This document shows, piece by piece, positions 38,130 through 47,454 of a stretch of DNA of 64,000 nucleotides. Position 1 is the stretch's first letter, and each line of letters opens with the position of its first letter. The translations under genes were made by a program, and so were the position numbers. The notes beneath the pieces are model-generated. The model was not told where the DNA came from and made no database searches. It saw nothing but the letters and a program-made list of their open reading frames with translations. The DNA is from Candidatus Rokuibacteriota bacterium (GTDB lineage: Bacteria > Methylomirabilota > Methylomirabilia > Rokubacteriales > CSP1-6): positions 1-64,000 of the forward strand of contig QHSC01000082.1 in the NCBI GenBank assembly GCA_003220345.1, read 5' to 3'.

Positions 38130-38816
38130 CTAGAGGTCTTCCTTCAGCACGAAGGCGCGGTGCAGGCCGCTCATGTACTGCCAGCGCATCTCGGTGGCCT
38201 GACGTACCTGGTCGATGGCCTCCTCCTGCCGCTCGGGCGTGGTGCTGTGGCGCTCGACGATCTGGTAGCCGCGCTCGCCGTGCACCTCGTCGGCCTCGAT
38301 GTGGATGGCGAAGAACTCTACCTCGTGGTCGCTGAACCCGTAGTGCGTCTTCAGGGGCGGCAGGTTGCGCTGGTAGATGCCGGGCACCTGGGACTCGAGG
38401 CCGACGAGCAGGCCTGCCGCCGCGATGTGGAACGGCCGCTTGGAGGTCTCGTAGCACCAGGCGGTCAGGGCGCGAGTGGTGGGCAGCTGCTGGGCCGTCT
38501 CCACCTGCGCGCGGCTCACCCCGCAGGCCTCGGCGAAGCGGATCAAGAGGTCGACGTGCTTCACGCCCGATTCCTCTTCCACGATGTTCTCCAGGAGGAA
38601 GTCGCGGGCATCGGAATCCGGACACTCGGCGTAGACCGCTGCGCACCAGCGCGCGAACTGCGACACGTACTGGTAGTGCTGGCACGCCCACGAGCCCAGC
38701 TGGGCGCGCGACAGCTCCCCCTTCACCCATTTCTCCGTGAAGGGATTCATGCGGCTGTGCTTGGCGGCGACGGCGCCTTCCAGGCGCTGGCGGAAAGGAC
38801 TCTTGCTCTCGCTCAT
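38130..38816 (-). CDS. Heme-oxygenase-like (TenA/PqqC/HDO superfamily) putative diiron oxidase
   Basis: NPFTEKWVKGELSRAQLGSWACQHYQYVSQFARWCAAVYAECPDSDARDFLLENIVEEESGVKHVDLL...HYGFSDHEVEFFAIHIEADEVHGERG. Confidence 0.82.
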   Translation of the reverse strand: MSESKSPFRQRLEGAVAAKHSRMNPFTEKWVKGELSRAQLGSWACQHYQYVSQFARWCAAVYAECPDSDARDFLLENIVEEESGVKHVDLLIRFAEACGVSRAQVETAQQLPTTRALTAWCYETSKRPFHIAAAGLLVGLESQVPGIYQRNLPPLKTHYGFSDHEVEFFAIHIEADEVHGERGYQIVERHSTTPERQEEAIDQVRQATEMRWQYMSGLHRAFVLKEDL

Positions 38817-38946
38817 CGTGACCTCCCCTGGTGCATCGGATCAGGAACTCGACCAACCGCCTTGGCATTGCCTGACGACCTGTCTACGTGTCAAGGCCCG
38901 CCCCGGAGAAGGTCTTCTCTCCCCCGGGACGGGCCCCGGATCACCG

Positions 38947-39579
38947 CTACTTAGGCTGCGGCGTCAGGCGAAGATAGGGCTTGAGCGCTTTCCAGCCCTT
39001 GGGGAACTTCGCCCTCGCCTCCTCGTCCGTCACCGCGGGTACGATGATCACGTCCTCCCCCTGCTTCCAGTTCACCGGCGTGGCCACCCGGTGCGCGTCG
39101 GTCAGCTGGAGCGAGTCGATCACCCGCAGGATCTCGTCGAAGTTCCGCCCCGTCGTCTGCGGGTACGTGATCATCAGGCGGATCTTCTTCTTGGGGTCGA
39201 TGACGAACACCGTGCGCACCGTGTACACCTCGTCGTGCGACGGGTGCATCATGCCGTAGAGGTCGGCCACCTTCTTGTCCGGGTCCGCGATGATGGGGAA
39301 GTTGACGGCGTGTCCCTGCGTCTCCTTGATGTCGGCCGCCCACCCCTTGTGCGAGGCGACCGGATCCACGCTGAGCCCGACGGCCTTGACCCCGCGCTTC
39401 TCGAACTCTGGCTTGAGCCGCGCGACATAGCCGAGCTCGGTCGTGCACACGGGTGTGAAGTCCTTCGGATGGGAAAAGAGAATGGCCCACTTGTCCCCCA
39501 CCCATTCGTGAAACCGGATGGGTCCCTCCGTGCTCTCCGCGGTGAAATCAGGTGCCGTGTCGCCCAGTCGCAATGACAT
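38947..39579 (-). CDS. Peroxiredoxin (1-Cys/Prx6-like)
   Basis: LGDTAPDFTAESTEGPIRFHEWVGDKWAILFSHPKDFTPVCTTELGYVARLKPEFEKRGVKAVGLSVD. Confidence 0.94.
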   Translation of the reverse strand: MSLRLGDTAPDFTAESTEGPIRFHEWVGDKWAILFSHPKDFTPVCTTELGYVARLKPEFEKRGVKAVGLSVDPVASHKGWAADIKETQGHAVNFPIIADPDKKVADLYGMMHPSHDEVYTVRTVFVIDPKKKIRLMITYPQTTGRNFDEILRVIDSLQLTDAHRVATPVNWKQGEDVIIVPAVTDEEARAKFPKGWKALKPYLRLTPQPK

Positions 39580-39669
39580 GCTCGCGCCTCCTTGTCGGTG
39601 AGAGTGATCGAGAAGGCCAATGGTAAACACCCTTGCCCCCACCCGTCCAGCCCGATCGTTCAACTACCT

Positions 39670-39797
39670 GCAGGCGGCTGAGAAAGGTCCAGATGCGAGG
39701 CGGGCGCCCGAAGGCAGCAGGTGAGGCGTACTCCCTGTACGTTGAACCTGCTGCCGAGGACGCCAACGAAGCAGCTGGGCCTTTATCAGCCGGCTGC
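39670..39797. repeat. 128-bp nested palindromic element between an ABC ATPase gene and the peroxiredoxin gene
   Basis: 23-bp outer arms 39670-39692 / 39775-39797 (20/23 complementary plus one G-U); inner arms 39713-39722 / 39746-39755 perfect; apical cgtac-tccct-gtacg 39727-39741. Confidence 0.88.
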
Positions 39798-39798
39798 C

Positions 39799-40666
<868 letters not shown>

Positions 40667-40685
40667 GGGGGCGAGGAGCTCTCCT

Positions 40686-41666
40686 TTAAATAGGGCGTTC
40701 GGAGGCCAGCCAGCACCGCGCGTGATGCGCGACGGCCACCCGGACCTCCGGAGGGGCCTCGACGCGACACCGGTCCACGACGAGCGGACAACGCGGGTGA
40801 AAGGCACAGCCAGGCGGCAGGGCGGCAGGATCGGGCGGCTGGCCGTCGATGGCCGTGAGCCGCGCCGTGGGGTCACCCAGGCGCGGAATGGATTCGATGA
40901 GCGCTCGCGTGTAGGGATGGGCGGGGGCGTCGAAGATGCGCCGCACGGGGCCGAACTCGACGAGACGACCGGCATACATGACGGCCACGTCATCGCACAT
41001 CTTGGCCACGATGCCGAGGTTGTGGGTGATGAAGATCATGGCGAGGTCGCGCTCGCGCTGGATCTCGCGCAGGAGCTGCAGGTACTGGGCCTGGATGGTC
41101 AGGTCGAGGCTCGTGGTCGGCTCGTCGGCGATGAGGAGCTTGGGCTCGCAGGAGATGGCGATGGCACCGACCACGCGCTGGCGCATCCCGCCGGACATCT
41201 CGTGCGGGTACTCGCCGACCCGCCGCTCGGGCACGGCGATGCGGACGGCGGCGAGCAGCTCGCGCGCCCGCGTCCAGGCCCCGCGCCTCGGCATCTGCTC
41301 GTGCGCCCGCAAGGTCTCGGCGATCTGATCGCCCACGGTGAAGAGCGGGTTCAGCGAAGCCATGGGGTCCTGGAGGATCATGGCCATCCGCTTGCCGCGG
41401 ATCGCGCGCATCTCGCTGTCGCTCTTGGTGAAGATGTCCTCGCCATCGAAGCGCACGGACCCGCCGGCGATCCGCGCCCCCGGGGGCAGGAGGCGCATGA
41501 GGGTCAGGGCCAGCGTGGTCTTGCCCGACCCCGATTCCCCCACGATGCCGAGCGTGCGTCCGGCCTCGAGCGAGAACGACACGTCCTCGACGGCGCGGGT
41601 GACGCGCGTGCCACGCGCGGCGACGTAGTGAGTCGACAGCCCCGAGACTTCGAGGAGCGTGGTCAC
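40686..41666 (-). CDS. Oligopeptide ABC transporter ATP-binding protein (DppD/OppD-like)
   Basis: [59 protein letters not shown] start at 41666. Confidence 0.93.
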   Translation of the reverse strand: MTTLLEVSGLSTHYVAARGTRVTRAVEDVSFSLEAGRTLGIVGESGSGKTTLALTLMRLLPPGARIAGGSVRFDGEDIFTKSDSEMRAIRGKRMAMILQDPMASLNPLFTVGDQIAETLRAHEQMPRRGAWTRARELLAAVRIAVPERRVGEYPHEMSGGMRQRVVGAIAISCEPKLLIADEPTTSLDLTIQAQYLQLLREIQRERDLAMIFITHNLGIVAKMCDDVAVMYAGRLVEFGPVRRIFDAPAHPYTRALIESIPRLGDPTARLTAIDGQPPDPAALPPGCAFHPRCPLVVDRCRVEAPPEVRVAVAHHARCWLASERPI

Positions 41667-42565
41667 AGCTGCCGGAGCTGGGGATCGAGCTTGACGCGGA
41701 GCCAGTCGCCCAGGAGGTTGGCCGAGAGGACCATCAGCACGATGCACAGGCCGGGAAGCACGGTCAGCCACCAGTAGCCGGCCATGAGGCCTTTCTTGCC
41801 GTCGGCGAGCATGAGCCCCCAGGCGGGCTTGGGCGGCGGCACGCCTACCCCCAAGAAGGACAGCGAGGCCTCGGTGACGATGACCACGCCCAGCATGAGC
41901 GTGGCCAGCACGATGCTGGAGTTCAGCACGTTGGGCAGGATGTGGCGCCGCATGATCGTCCACTTCGAGCAGCCCGCCACCACGGCCAGCCGCACGAAGT
42001 CGCGCTCCCTCAGCGAGAGCACCTCACCGCGGATGACGCGCGCGTAGCGGGTCCAGTACACCGCGCTCAGAATGATGACGATGTTCATCACGCTCGGACC
42101 CACGACGGCGGCGAGGAAGATGGCGAAGGTGAGCGCGGGAAGGGCCAGCCACGTGTCGGTCAGACGCATGATGACCTGATCCACCCAGCCCCCCAGATAG
42201 CCCGAGAGAATGCCGAGCGTGGTGCCGATGGCGCCCGCAACGATGACGGCAAGGAAGCCGACCACGATCGACACGCGCGCGCCGAAGATCAGCCGGGAGA
42301 GCACGTCACGGCCCACGTGGTCGGTACCGAGGAGATGCGCACGGCTGCCGCCCTCGACCCAGGCGGGCGGCTTGAACCGGTCGGTGAGCGTACCCACCTC
42401 CGGGTCCGAGGGCGCGAGCACGTTGGCGAAGATCGCGGTCAGGATCAGGATGCCAAGGATGGCGATCGGGAGCACGGGCAGATTGCCGGACCGGAGCCCC
42501 GAAAAGCGACCCGGCAGGGGCAGCACCTCGGCCTGAACAACCGGAAGAACGCGGCTATCGCTCAT
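41663..42565 (-). CDS. Peptide ABC transporter permease (DppC-like)
   Basis: LLGTDHVGRDVLSRLIFGARVSIVVGFLAV, VAGCSKWTIMRRHILPNVLNSSIVLATLMLG. Confidence 0.92.
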   Translation of the reverse strand: MSDSRVLPVVQAEVLPLPGRFSGLRSGNLPVLPIAILGILILTAIFANVLAPSDPEVGTLTDRFKPPAWVEGGSRAHLLGTDHVGRDVLSRLIFGARVSIVVGFLAVIVAGAIGTTLGILSGYLGGWVDQVIMRLTDTWLALPALTFAIFLAAVVGPSVMNIVIILSAVYWTRYARVIRGEVLSLRERDFVRLAVVAGCSKWTIMRRHILPNVLNSSIVLATLMLGVVIVTEASLSFLGVGVPPPKPAWGLMLADGKKGLMAGYWWLTVLPGLCIVLMVLSANLLGDWLRVKLDPQLRQL

Positions 42566-43475
42566 AGCGTATCCTCGGATCGATGACGGCGTAGAGCACG
42601 TCGATCATCAGGTTGACGACCACGATCATCATGCCGCCGAGCAGCACGGTCGCCTGGACCACGGGGAAGTCGCGGAAGGCTATCCCTTCGTAGAGGAGCC
42701 GACCAACACCCGGCCAGGCGAACACCGTCTCCACGACCACCGCCACATTGACCATGATCACGAGATTGATGCCGGCCAGCGTCAGCACAGGGATGAGGGC
42801 GTTCTTGAAGGCGTGCTTGGCGATGACCAGCGCCTCCGGCAATCCCTTGAGGCGCGCGAGCTTGACGTACTCGGAGCCCAGCACCTCGAGCATGGAAGAC
42901 CGCGTGAGCCTCATGTGGGCCGCCGCGAAGTACCACCCCAGGGCAAAGGCGGGCATGAGCAGGTGGAGCGGGGTCCCGGACCCCGACGAGGGCAGCCAGC
43001 CCAGGTAGACGGAGAAGAAGAGAATGAGGAGGAGGCCGGTCCAGAAGGACGGCAGCGAGAGCCCGAGGAGGGCGAAGAGCTTCCCCGCGTTGTCCCACCA
43101 CGTGTTCACCCGCACCGAGGCCAGGATCCCGCTCGGGATGCCGATGAGCAGCGAGAAGGACATGGCCACCACGGCCAGGAGCAGAGAGTTGGGCAGGCGA
43201 GAGAGATAGAGCTCGACCACGGGCGTGCGGTAGTAAAAGGACTGCCCGAGGTCGCCCCGCGCGAGGTCCGCCATGAAGCTGCCGTACTGCACGATGAGCG
43301 AGCGGTCGAGACCGAGGCGGGCCCGCATGGCCTCCATGTCGCCCTTGGCCGCCCCCGGCTCGACGAGCAGCACCGTCGGGTCGCCCGTGAGACGGACGAA
43401 GAGGAAGATGGTCAGAGAGAGGAGCAGGAGCGAAAGGGCCGCATAGCCCATCCTTCGCAAGATGAAGCGCCGCAT
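42555..43475 (-). CDS. Peptide ABC transporter permease (DppB-like)
   Basis: MRRFILRRMGYAALSLLLLSLTIFLFVRLTGDPTVLL, VKLARLKGLPEALVIAKHAFKNALIPVLTLAG. Confidence 0.92.
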   Translation of the reverse strand: MRRFILRRMGYAALSLLLLSLTIFLFVRLTGDPTVLLVEPGAAKGDMEAMRARLGLDRSLIVQYGSFMADLARGDLGQSFYYRTPVVELYLSRLPNSLLLAVVAMSFSLLIGIPSGILASVRVNTWWDNAGKLFALLGLSLPSFWTGLLLILFFSVYLGWLPSSGSGTPLHLLMPAFALGWYFAAAHMRLTRSSMLEVLGSEYVKLARLKGLPEALVIAKHAFKNALIPVLTLAGINLVIMVNVAVVVETVFAWPGVGRLLYEGIAFRDFPVVQATVLLGGMMIVVVNLMIDVLYAVIDPRIRYER

Positions 43476-43728
43476 CGGGCCTCCTACTTCCCCTCGAGCT
43501 TCAGGGGCGCTCCGGAGCGGGTCATGGTTTGTCCTCTGCTGCGCTGCGACAAGGACCGGAAACGCTCGCTGGACGCGAGGTTGCCCGATTATCCCCGAAT
43601 CCCTCTTTCTGTCAATCCCGCAGTCGCGCGTTTGGCACATCCAGCACGATTGCCGCGTGCTCGTTCCCTGTGCTAGGAATCTGTCCAAGTAATCCAATGC
43701 CCTCGCGATCAGGAATGTTCCGCTTCGA

Positions 43729-43796
43729 GCGCCGGCTTCGCCGGCGCAATCTGTCCGGGGGAAGGCTTCGGAAGGGGGGCGGAGCCCCCCTCCGAG
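43729..43796. repeat. Composite double-hairpin element, copy A
   Basis: gcgccggc-ttc-gccggcgc (43729-43747), then tcggaaggggggcggagcccccctccgag (43768-43796). Confidence 0.8.
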
Positions 43797-43809
43797 CCAT
43801 CTAGCCCAC

Positions 43810-45144
43810 ATGGGTGAGGTGCTCGATCTGGCGGAGCGCTTCTGGCGCGGGGAGATCCCCCGCCGCGATCTCTGGCGCCCCACCGGCAAGCACGAGGAGC
43901 TGGCCCCCGGGCTGGTCTTTTTCCACACCTGGGCCAATGTGACCGCCCTGCGCACCGAGGCGGGCCTCGTCCTCGTGGATACCGGCAATTTCGCCACGCG
44001 CGACCGCACCTTCGCCGCGGTGCGGGCCGTCGATCCCGCGCCCCTCGCCGCCGCCGTCTACACGCATGGGCATGTCGACCACGCATGCGGCCTGCCGCCC
44101 TTCCTGGCCGAGGCCAGGGAGAAAGGGCGCCCGGAGCCCGCCATCGTCGCCCACCGGAATGTCCCCGCCCGCTTCGATCGGTACCGGATGACGGCGCCCT
44201 GGAACGGGCTCATCAACTCGCGTCAGTTCTCCGTCGCCGCCGCCTGGCCCACCGAGTACCAGTACCCCGGGACCATCTACGACACCACGCACGTCCTCGA
44301 GGTCGGCGGCGTCAGGCTCGAGCTCACGCATGCTCGCGGCGAGACGGACGACCACACCTGGCTGTGGTGGCCGGCCCGACGCATCCTCTTCACCGGCGAC
44401 CTCTTCTTCTGGGTGGCGCCGAACGCGGGAAACCCCCAGAAGGTCCAGCGGTACGCCGCGGAGTGGGCGCGCGCATTGCGCGTCATGGCAGAACGCGGCG
44501 CCGAGCTGCTTATTCCGGGCCACGGGGCGCCCGTGGTGGGGGTCGCGCGCGTACACCAGGCGCTCTCCGACACCGCCCTCTGGCTGGAGACCCTGGTCAA
44601 CGAGACGGTGAAGCGCATGAACGCCGGCCTCGCCCTCGAGGACATCCTGGCCGAGGTCAAGCCTCCCGCGCACCTGAGCGAGCGGCCGTATCTCCAGGCC
44701 GTCTACGACGAGCCCGACTACGTCATACGCAACATCTGGCGTCTCTACGGCGGCTGGTGGGATGGTCAACCCGCGCATCTGAAGCCCGCCCGCGAGGCCG
44801 AGATCGGCCTCGAGGTGGCCGCGCTCGCGGGGGGAATCGATGCCGTGGTCGCCCGGGCCCGAGCCCTCGCCGCCGAGGGACGCCTCGCGCTGGCCAGTCA
44901 CCTGATCGACTGGGTGGCCGCGGCAGCGCCCAATAACTGGGCGGTTCACGACGCCCGCGCCGACATCTATCTCGCCCGCGCGCAAAACTCTGAGGCTCTG
45001 ATGACGCGTGGTATTTTCTCAGAAGCAGCGCGCGAGTCCGCCATCAAGGCTGGACGTTCCGTCACGGAAGCCGGCGCGGGCCAGCCCTCAACGAAGCCGG
45101 CGCCTCCCGGCGATCCAGAGAGGAGGCAGGCCGACAGCCGATAG
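43810..45144 (+). CDS. MBL-fold metallo-hydrolase with alkyl-sulfatase-like C-terminal region
   Basis: AAVYTHGHVDHACGLPPFL (HxHxDH), FTGDLFFWVAPNAGNPQKVQRY, LLIPGHGAPVVG, IWRLYGGWWDGQPAHLKPA. Confidence 0.88.
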   Translation: MGEVLDLAERFWRGEIPRRDLWRPTGKHEELAPGLVFFHTWANVTALRTEAGLVLVDTGNFATRDRTFAAVRAVDPAPLAAAVYTHGHVDHACGLPPFLAEAREKGRPEPAIVAHRNVPARFDRYRMTAPWNGLINSRQFSVAAAWPTEYQYPGTIYDTTHVLEVGGVRLELTHARGETDDHTWLWWPARRILFTGDLFFWVAPNAGNPQKVQRYAAEWARALRVMAERGAELLIPGHGAPVVGVARVHQALSDTALWLETLVNETVKRMNAGLALEDILAEVKPPAHLSERPYLQAVYDEPDYVIRNIWRLYGGWWDGQPAHLKPAREAEIGLEVAALAGGIDAVVARARALAAEGRLALASHLIDWVAAAAPNNWAVHDARADIYLARAQNSEALMTRGIFSEAARESAIKAGRSVTEAGAGQPSTKPAPPGDPERRQADSR

Positions 45145-45155
45145 TGGAGGAAGTC

Positions 45156-46631
45156 ATGAAGAGTCCCCGACGCCGCTGGAACCGTGTCCTGATCGCCGCG
45201 ACGATCTGCTCGATGGGCCTGGCCCTTTCGATTCCCCCGCCCCTCGCGGGCCAGATGATGACCCAGCAGCAGCGGGAGCTCCAGCAGGCCCAGGAAAACG
45301 CCCGGGGCGAGCAGGCCATGGCCGCCAAGCGTCTCGAGGCGTTTCTGCGGGACGAGGCCATGCCGCATCCCTGTCAGCTCTTCGTGGAGTGGAGCCCGCG
45401 GCTCTACGCCATCGCCGTCGGGCCCGCGGCCGAGCAGACGGGCCTGCGGCGCGGTGACCGCATCAAGACCATCAATGCCGAGAACGTCGCCACCCTCGAC
45501 GACGTCAAGCGCATCCTGACCTCTCTTCCCGTCGGCGTCACCTCGGTCAACCTCATCGTGGAGCGGACCGCCCTCATGCTCGAGCGCGAGTCGAGGGACG
45601 TTCCCCTGCACGCGCGCTGCCGCAGCGACCGGGCGCGCTGGGAGGCGAAGAAGAAGGCGCTGGAGGCGATGAAGGACGGGCGGTGGAACGACTGCTTCCT
45701 CGGTATGCGCGAGGTGGTCCAGGAATGGGGTGGGGGGCTCACGGGCGACATCGAGGTGCGCGGCCTCTGCGCGTACTACGACGCGCGCCTCAAGGCCCAG
45801 CCCATCGGGCCCGACGACGCCCAGAGCCTCTATGAGTGGCGGCGTGCCCAGATCGCCGAGGCCCGCTACGATCCCGGCGCGCTCGACCGGGTGCGCGGCG
45901 ACGTGCTCACGGGCGCCAACGTGCTCAGGAGCTGGAATGCCAAGAACCTCGCCGAGGACCTCGAGCATCAGCTCAAGGAAGCGGCGATGCGGACCAAGTT
46001 CGATCCCGACGGCGACAGCAGCCATGCCCAGGGCACCGGCGTCCTCGCGCGGCCCGACGGCACCCTCCTCACCGCCGCCCACGTGGTCCATCGGGCCAAG
46101 CACATCGTGGTGCACTGTCCGGGCCGCAAAGAAGCGGTGGGCCGCACGGAGTCCGTGGCGCGCAGTCTCGACCTCGCCGTGGTCAGGACCAGCCTCGCCA
46201 ATACCGCGTATCTCTCGCTCGCCCCCGCCCGTTCCGCTCGCATGGGCGAGTCGCTCTTCACCATCGGATTTCCCGCCGCCGTCCTCCTCGGTCAAGAGGC
46301 CAAGCTGACCGAAGGCACGGTAAGCGCGCTGTCGGGACCCGGGGGGGAGACCTCCTACCTCCAGATCACGGCGCCCGTGCAGCCGGGCAACTCGGGCGGG
46401 CCCGTGGTCAACTACCAGGGGCACATCGTGGGCATCGTCTCGTCCACCATCGCGGCTCTGCCCTTCATCATGGCCACGGGGACGGTGCCGCAGAACATCA
46501 ACTACGCGGTGAAGTCAGACTACGCGCGCCCTCTCTTCGAGCAGCCCGCGACGCGCCCAGGGGCGGGCAGCCGAGCCGAGGCGTTCGAGCGAGCGAAGAG
46601 CGCCACCTGCCGCATCGAAGTCGACATCTAG
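45156..46631 (+). CDS. PDZ-like plus trypsin-like (S1C/DegP-type) serine protease
   Basis: AVGPAAEQTGLRRGDRIKTINAENVATLDDVKRIL, then TAAHVVH (His), DLAVVRT (Asp), PVQPGNSGGPVVNYQGHIVGIVS (Ser). Confidence 0.85.
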   Translation: MKSPRRRWNRVLIAATICSMGLALSIPPPLAGQMMTQQQRELQQAQENARGEQAMAAKRLEAFLRDEAMPHPCQLFVEWSPRLYAIAVGPAAEQTGLRRGDRIKTINAENVATLDDVKRILTSLPVGVTSVNLIVERTALMLERESRDVPLHARCRSDRARWEAKKKALEAMKDGRWNDCFLGMREVVQEWGGGLTGDIEVRGLCAYYDARLKAQPIGPDDAQSLYEWRRAQIAEARYDPGALDRVRGDVLTGANVLRSWNAKNLAEDLEHQLKEAAMRTKFDPDGDSSHAQGTGVLARPDGTLLTAAHVVHRAKHIVVHCPGRKEAVGRTESVARSLDLAVVRTSLANTAYLSLAPARSARMGESLFTIGFPAAVLLGQEAKLTEGTVSALSGPGGETSYLQITAPVQPGNSGGPVVNYQGHIVGIVSSTIAALPFIMATGTVPQNINYAVKSDYARPLFEQPATRPGAGSRAEAFERAKSATCRIEVDI

Positions 46632-46685
46632 AGCAGGTCCCTGGCCTGCGAAGGCTGGGTCAGGATGCCGAGGCCGGTGACCTAG

Positions 46686-47429
46686 TTATTCGTATTTGAC
46701 GGAGCCGTAGCCTAGGTACTTGAAGCCGATCCCCTTGCCCTTGATGACCCCGTTCTTCGTCACCGGGCCTTCGGGCAGCATGCCCACGGCGTTGTCGCTG
46801 CCGAGATAGAGCAGGACGTTGCCCCCGTCGAAGAAGAGAAGATCGCCGGGCTGAGGCTCGCCCTCGGTGGAGAGCGCGAGCTGGGCCTGGAGGACCTTGG
46901 CGGTGGCGCCCTCGGGCTTCTCGAGCGCGCCCACCTGCCCGAGGGCCACGGCGGCAAATCCGGCAGAGTCGAGCCCTTCCTCCTTCTTCCGGCCGCCCCA
47001 CTTGAACGGCACCTTCTCCTGCTTGAGCGCGAAGGCGGCCATGAGCGCCTCGCGGCGCTTGCCCGTGATCGAGGGCGGCAACGGGGCGTCCTTGACGTCC
47101 TTGCCGGGGAAGGGATTCTGACGGACCGCCACCACGAGCTGGGCGAACTCATCGCGCTCGGAGCGCGCGGCGGCGAGCGCCTGCTCGACGTTCGCGGCGT
47201 TGGCGGCCGACGCCGCGCTCGACGCCATGAGTCGCGAGTTGTCGCGCTGGGCGCTGTCCCGCTGCTGCTCGAGCGAGGAAATCTGTTTCTGGGCGTACAG
47301 GGCCACGCTCACGGCCAGGATCGCGCACACCACGAGGCCGATGAGCAATCCCAGCGTCAGGCCGCGGCCGCGCCCCCCGGAAGCTTCGATGGGCGCCGGC
47401 GGCGAAATCTCCTCTTCGCGCTCGGTCAC
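46686..47429 (-). CDS. Membrane-anchored coiled-coil protein with degenerate NlpC/P60-like domain
   Basis: TM LTLGLLIGLVVCAILAVSVALY, coiled coil, then VPFKWGGRKKEEGLDSAGFAAVALGQVGAL...PGDLLFFDGGNVLLYLGSDNAVGML. Confidence 0.6.
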   Translation of the reverse strand: MTEREEEISPPAPIEASGGRGRGLTLGLLIGLVVCAILAVSVALYAQKQISSLEQQRDSAQRDNSRLMASSAASAANAANVEQALAAARSERDEFAQLVVAVRQNPFPGKDVKDAPLPPSITGKRREALMAAFALKQEKVPFKWGGRKKEEGLDSAGFAAVALGQVGALEKPEGATAKVLQAQLALSTEGEPQPGDLLFFDGGNVLLYLGSDNAVGMLPEGPVTKNGVIKGKGIGFKYLGYGSVKYE

Positions 47430-47454
47430 GGTTTCCCCCTCGGGCCCGCCGGCC

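Noticed and set aside
38947-39579. Peroxiredoxin as part of the HDO/Rieske operon
   Set aside because: Same strand, but about 130 bp upstream with its own C-terminus and intergenic gap; no evidence of coupling.
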